NCBI RefSeq assembly: GCF_008015755.1
Contig: NZ_SSGF01000030.1
Span: forward strand, 62,001 to 126,000
Length of the DNA stretch: 64,000 nucleotides
Direction: 5' to 3'
From: Methylophilus sp.
GTDB lineage: Bacteria > Pseudomonadota > Gammaproteobacteria > Burkholderiales > Methylophilaceae
In this document: positions 60,591-64,000 of the stretch, piece after piece
Layout: each line of letters opens with the position of its first letter
Numbering within the stretch: position 1 is the stretch's first letter
Notes under the pieces: model-generated
What the model was told of the DNA's origin: nothing
The model's database searches: none
What the model saw: only the letters and a program-made list of their open reading frames with translations
Translations under genes and position numbers: made by a program

Positions 60591-62483
60591 ATGAACAAAA
60601 GAAATATTTTGGGACTCATCGCCCTTTATCCTGCCATCTCCCTGGCTCAAGAGGTTTTTTCTGAAAATATCTCCAATCTCGCTTCACTCTCGCTGGACGA
60701 GGTGAGTATAACCGCCGCAAGAATCCCAGTCTCGACCAAAACGGCAACAGGTGACATCACCGTCATCACGCATGACGATATTGAAAAAATGCAAGGCGGC
60801 TCTCTGCCTGACTTACTTAGATTACAGCCTGGTTTGCAAATCACTACCAATGGCGGCATGGGAACGGCAAGCAGTGTATTCATACGCGGCACCAATGCCG
60901 AGCAACTGGTTGTGCTTGTCGATGGCTTAAGAGTCAACTCAGCGACACTGGGAACGACGGCTTTTGAAAACCTGCCATTGGCGTTAATTGACAGAATCGA
61001 AATTCTACGCGGCCCGGCCTCCAGCCTTTATGGTGCTGATGCCATCGGCGGTGTTATCCAGATTTTTACTCGACGCGCGAAAACCCAGCAGACGCTGTTT
61101 TATGGCGGTGTCGGTGCAGGCAGTTACGACACATACACCGGCAGCGCGGGCTTCGATAGTCGCTATCAGGCACTACAATTTGGCGCGCAAATAAACAGTT
61201 ATGACACGAGGGGTATTTCTGCAAAAAAACGGCCACCGCAAGCCATTGACCGAGACCGTGATGGCTATAACAATCTGAGCGGCACTGCTTATGCAGATCT
61301 TGAGCTTGCAGAGGGTCACAGCCTGGGTTTACGCTTTATGGAGTCTGACGGGCAAAATCAGTTCGATAATGCCTATCGCAATTACGCCACTACCAACCAA
61401 CAAGCCTATGCTGCGACGCTGAAAAACCGGCTGACCGAGGATTGGACGAGTACCTTGAAATATGGCATCGGTCGGGAGCGCTCGTTTAGCTTAAACAGTG
61501 CGAGCAGCCGCAGTAAGTTCGACTCTGAACAAACTCAGATAACCTGGCAACATGACTACTCACTGTCATTCGGCACATTGACCTTTGCCTATGACAGGCT
61601 AGAGCAAGATGTCCTGACCTTTTCTAACGGCACCTCCAGCATAGACAAGACGCGTAACGATGATGGCTTTATGCTTGGCTTCGTTGGCAATCACCAAGCG
61701 CATAGCATTCAACTCTCCGCACGTGAAGATCACAACACCCAATATGGCAACTACGTCACTGGCGGCGCAGGATATGGTTACGCCATTTCACCCGAGTGGC
61801 AAATTACTGCGCAATATGGATCAGCCTTCCGGGCGCCTACGTTTAACCAATTGTACTTTCCAAGTTTTGGCGACCCGGCCCTGAAACCGGAAAAATCCGA
61901 TAACGTAGAAACGAGTTTACGCTATCAAACCTCGACCATTCAGGCTAAGTTGACCGTATTTGAAAATCATATCCGCGACCTGATCCAGAATGCAGGCCCT
62001 GCAACAGCTGGCTGTAGTTTCGCTGGATTCTGCCCAACCAATGCAGGTAAGGTAGACATTAAAGGCGTCACCGCTGAAAGCAGTATCGTGTTAAATCCTC
62101 AGTGGCAACTCACAGGTAACTTGACGATTCAGTCCCCACGTAACGATGATACAGACAACTTGCTGGCGAGAAGAAGTCAGCGTTACGGCAACCTGCAATT
62201 GCAATACAAGTCAGGTGCCTGGGATATTGGTACGGAGCTCAATGCCGCCTCACAACGTTATAATGACGCAGAGAACAACTTTAAATTAGGTGGCTATGCC
62301 CTGCTGAACGCATCACTCGGTTATAAACTGAATAATCATTGGAAACTGCTGGCTAGAGCCAACAATATCCTGGATAAAGATTATGTGCTGGCCACCACTA
62401 AAAGCTCATTCTCCCCAAATGCTCCAGACTACAACACCATGGGCACCAACATATTCGTCAGCCTGAACTACGATATGAAGTAA
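60591..62483 (+). CDS. btuB: TonB-dependent cobalamin receptor BtuB
   Basis: 630 residues, outer-membrane 22-strand barrel. Short signal peptide (MNKRNILGLIALYPAISLAQ), a TonB-box-like segment about residue 33 (LDEVSITAARIP), the plug domain (about 40-160) with GDITVITHDDIEKMQGGSLP and SSVFIRGTNAEQLVVLVDG, then the barrel. The region GPASSLYGADAIGGVIQIF is typical of BtuB-like receptors. Substrate assignment to B12 rests on the riboswitch before it. The C-terminus ends NYDMK rather than the usual aromatic residue. btuM, cobO and cobB follow on the same strand. Confidence 0.92.
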   Translation: MNKRNILGLIALYPAISLAQEVFSENISNLASLSLDEVSITAARIPVSTKTATGDITVITHDDIEKMQGGSLPDLLRLQPGLQITTNGGMGTASSVFIRGTNAEQLVVLVDGLRVNSATLGTTAFENLPLALIDRIEILRGPASSLYGADAIGGVIQIFTRRAKTQQTLFYGGVGAGSYDTYTGSAGFDSRYQALQFGAQINSYDTRGISAKKRPPQAIDRDRDGYNNLSGTAYADLELAEGHSLGLRFMESDGQNQFDNAYRNYATTNQQAYAATLKNRLTEDWTSTLKYGIGRERSFSLNSASSRSKFDSEQTQITWQHDYSLSFGTLTFAYDRLEQDVLTFSNGTSSIDKTRNDDGFMLGFVGNHQAHSIQLSAREDHNTQYGNYVTGGAGYGYAISPEWQITAQYGSAFRAPTFNQLYFPSFGDPALKPEKSDNVETSLRYQTSTIQAKLTVFENHIRDLIQNAGPATAGCSFAGFCPTNAGKVDIKGVTAESSIVLNPQWQLTGNLTIQSPRNDDTDNLLARRSQRYGNLQLQYKSGAWDIGTELNAASQRYNDAENNFKLGGYALLNASLGYKLNNHWKLLARANNILDKDYVLATTKSSFSPNAPDYNTMGTNIFVSLNYDMK

Positions 62484-62491
62484 CCCGATAA

Positions 62492-62537
62492 GGGTGGATT
62501 TTGCCCAAGCACAATCGAATTGGGCTAAAATCCACCC
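62492..62537 (+). other. Strong intercistronic hairpin between btuB and btuM
   Basis: Arms GGGTGGATTTTGCCCAA (62492-62508) and TTGGGC plus AAAATCCACCC (62520-62537), complementary over 17 bp with one bulged T. It lies 8 bases past the btuB stop. No T-run follows, so it is not a standard terminator; it may stabilise btuB mRNA or reduce readthrough. Confidence 0.7.
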
Positions 62538-62597
62538 CTAGTAATTAACCCCAGTCAATAACCTTAGCAATTCATCTTACATTTTGGAGTCGTTGGC

Positions 62598-63167
62598 ATG
62601 CCAAGTAAACTTTCAACCCAATCACTGGCAATCGCATTTGTCATTGCGCTGATGGTCATTGCGACACGCGGTAATCATTTCGCTGCGATCGATTTTTTGC
62701 CTAGCGCCTCTTATGCTGCATTTTTAATTGCCGGTTATTACCTGCGCTCAACCATTATGTTTGTTGCCATGCTGGCTTTGTGTGCTGGCCTGGATATGGC
62801 AGCCGTGACCTGGGGTGGCGTGAGCAATTTTTGTGTAACGCCTGCCTACGGCTTTTTGTTACCTGCCTATGGCACCATGTGGTTAGCTGGCCGCTGGCTG
62901 GCAGACAACACGTCCTGGGCATTTAGCAGCCTGTTTAAATTGACGGGTGTAGTGCTTGCCGCTTCTGCGATTGCGGAGCTGTTCTCCAGTGGTGGCTTCT
63001 ACTTCTTTGGTGGCCGTTACCCTGACCCTACCTTTGCCGAATTCGTGCCACGTTTAGTGAAATACTTTCCTAAACAACTCGAAGCGATTGCGTTTTGGGT
63101 AGTGGTCGCACTGATTGCGCATGTAGTGTTTGGCCTGGCTAAACGCTCTGTCCGCGAAAACGCTTAA
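62598..63167 (+). CDS. btuM: BtuM-type vitamin B12 transporter
   Basis: 189 residues with about six hydrophobic segments, related in plan to ECF S-components. The key feature is Cys 79 in VSNFCVTPAYGFLLPAYGTM; BtuM of Thiobacillus denitrificans coordinates the cobalt of cobalamin with a Cys at 80, as I recall. GYYLRS and FVPRLVKYFPKQLEAIAFW are also in family positions. It should carry cobalamin or cobinamide across the inner membrane without an ATPase. The position behind btuB under a cobalamin riboswitch and before cobO supports this. Other small cobalt transporters (CbtA and others) are less likely. Confidence 0.8.
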   Translation: MPSKLSTQSLAIAFVIALMVIATRGNHFAAIDFLPSASYAAFLIAGYYLRSTIMFVAMLALCAGLDMAAVTWGGVSNFCVTPAYGFLLPAYGTMWLAGRWLADNTSWAFSSLFKLTGVVLAASAIAELFSSGGFYFFGGRYPDPTFAEFVPRLVKYFPKQLEAIAFWVVVALIAHVVFGLAKRSVRENA

Positions 63168-63182
63168 GTTCTACACAGCATC

Positions 63183-63788
63183 ATGGAAACCAATGACCGT
63201 GACAGCCGCCATAAGGCGCGCATGATCCGCAAAAAAGCGGTCATTGACGAAAAAATCGAGCAGGCCAACCAGGAAAAAGGCCTGCTATTGATTCTCACCG
63301 GCAACGGCAAAGGCAAAAGCTCTTCTGCCTTTGGCATGGTGGCTCGCTCCTTAGGCCACAGCATGCGTGTCGGTGTGGCCCAGTTTATCAAAGGCCGGTC
63401 AGATACCGGCGAAGAAGCCTTTTTCCGTCAGCATCCGGCAGTGACCTGGCATGTGCTGGGTGAAGGCTTTACTTGGAACACCCAAGACCGCCAGCGTGAC
63501 ACCGAAACGGCGATGCGTGGCTGGCAAATCGTGGCGCAAATGCTGCAAGACCCGACAATCAATCTCGTGGTGCTGGACGAACTCACTTACACCTTTAAAT
63601 ACGGTTACCTGGACGAGCAAATGGTGCTGGACGCCATTGCCAAACGCCCGCCCATGCAGCACGTGGTCATTACTGGCCGCGGTGCTTCTGAGGCATTGCG
63701 AAATGCGGCCGACACTGTGTCTGAACTGATGGACGTCAAACACGCCTGGCGCGCAGGCATCAAAGCCCAGGCTGGGATAGACCTGTAA
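63183..63788 (+). CDS. cobO: Corrinoid adenosyltransferase (CobO/BtuR type)
   Basis: 201 residues. Transfers the adenosyl group from ATP to cob(I)alamin. P-loop GNGKGKSSSAFGMVARSLGH near residue 40 and VLDELTYTFKYGYLD with the conserved D-E and Tyr are diagnostic. The C-terminus (VKHAWRAGIKAQAGIDL) is the typical ending. The N-terminal 25 residues are basic. Its stop TAATG overlaps the cobB start by one base, so translation is coupled. The start ATG lies 16 bases after btuM. Confidence 0.94.
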   Translation: METNDRDSRHKARMIRKKAVIDEKIEQANQEKGLLLILTGNGKGKSSSAFGMVARSLGHSMRVGVAQFIKGRSDTGEEAFFRQHPAVTWHVLGEGFTWNTQDRQRDTETAMRGWQIVAQMLQDPTINLVVLDELTYTFKYGYLDEQMVLDAIAKRPPMQHVVITGRGASEALRNAADTVSELMDVKHAWRAGIKAQAGIDL

Positions 63789-64000
63789 TGCAGCAGAAGA
63801 CAAGCTGCCATGCCATGTTGATGGCAGCCCCGGCTTCTGGCCAGGGCAAGACCATGACCACCGCAGCACTGGCGCGTGCTTACAAAAACCGTGGCCTGCG
63901 TGTGCAGGCATTTAAATGCGGGCCGGACTTTATTGATGGCATGATCCTGCAAGTCGCTACCGGAAAACCCGTCTACAACCTCGATCTTGGCATGTGTGGT
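63788..64000 (+). CDS. cobB: Cobyrinic acid a,c-diamide synthase, 5' part
   Basis: The first 71 residues of a CobB/CbiA protein, cut by the window edge. AAPASGQGKTMTTAALARAY is the P-loop region and RVQAFKCGPDFIDGMILQVA with KPVYNLDLGM the family's substrate-binding segment. The enzyme amidates the a and c side chains of cobyrinic acid with glutamine. Its presence after cobO suggests that this organism makes or remodels corrinoids, not only imports them. Start ATG 63788 is coupled to the cobO stop. Confidence 0.92.
   Translation, partial: MQQKTSCHAMLMAAPASGQGKTMTTAALARAYKNRGLRVQAFKCGPDFIDGMILQVATGKPVYNLDLGMCG

Noticed and set aside
1-64000. CRISPR arrays, toxin-antitoxin pairs or defence islands
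   Set aside because: No regular direct repeats, and no gene pair or nuclease of these types could be supported. The EVE protein alone is not evidence for defence.

Overview
The window looks like the chromosome of a betaproteobacterium, most likely a methylotroph of the Methylophilaceae (Methylophilus or Methylovorus type). The evidence is a formaldehyde-activating-enzyme family protein, the betaproteobacterial gene order def-fmt-htpX-rsmB-DUF4390-ntrY-ntrX, an SAH riboswitch before ahcY, and a BtuM-type vitamin B12 transporter. Genus-level placement is inference. Almost all of the window is densely packed chromosomal coding sequence. I saw no prophage, transposase, CRISPR array, rRNA or tRNA.

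Layout. 1-9.5 kb: a PnuC-type vitamin transporter, a degenerate phosphotransferase, a GAF-PAS-PAS-GGDEF-EAL protein, a cupin, the map-glnD pair and an HDOD protein. 9.5-16.6 kb: a TPR/glycosyltransferase-like protein, a membrane-anchored peroxiredoxin, folA, an 800-bp island of four intergenic repeats, a MidA-type methyltransferase, a pteridine reductase (FolM/PTR1 type), a Cys-cluster protein and ttcA. 16.7-25.9 kb: topA, an HD-GYP protein, metK, dapF-DUF484-xerC, sodB and a hotdog thioesterase. 25.9-34.9 kb: a large NMT1/THI5-sensor c-di-GMP protein, a CynX-like MFS carrier, xth, a coiled-coil protein, holC and pepA. 35-39.2 kb: lptFG, an RDD protein, a Fae homologue that lacks the canonical active-site His, a GNAT and a DoxX protein. 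39.2-49.9 kb: a two-component pair whose regulator has a ruined sigma-54 AAA+ domain, then rsmB, htpX, fmt and def, and divergently a LysM protein, dprA and smg. 50-53.3 kb: metF, a small membrane protein and ahcY under an SAH riboswitch, followed by a 49-residue small gene. 53.3-60.1 kb: a trypsin-like protease with TPRs, a frameshifted photolyase, an alpha/beta hydrolase, a GGDEF protein, an EVE protein, DUF2237, a structured RNA (candidate 6S RNA), zapA and a zapB-like gene. 60.2-64 kb: a cobalamin riboswitch leading btuB-btuM-cobO-cobB, with cobB running off the end.

Themes. The S-adenosylmethionine cycle is well represented (metK, ahcY with its riboswitch, metF). So are reduced pterins (folA and a pteridine reductase) and B12 salvage. 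Cyclic-di-GMP signalling is dense: two GGDEF-EAL proteins, one GGDEF protein and one HD-GYP protein, plus an HDOD protein. The strongest candidates for a second look are the paired inverted repeats with compensatory stem changes (12.56-13.12 kb), the structured RNA next to zapA, the Fae homologue, the degenerate NtrX-like regulator, the GC-repeat frameshift in the photolyase gene, the 49-residue gene and a strong intercistronic hairpin in the B12 operon. I found no convincing wholly new multi-gene system.
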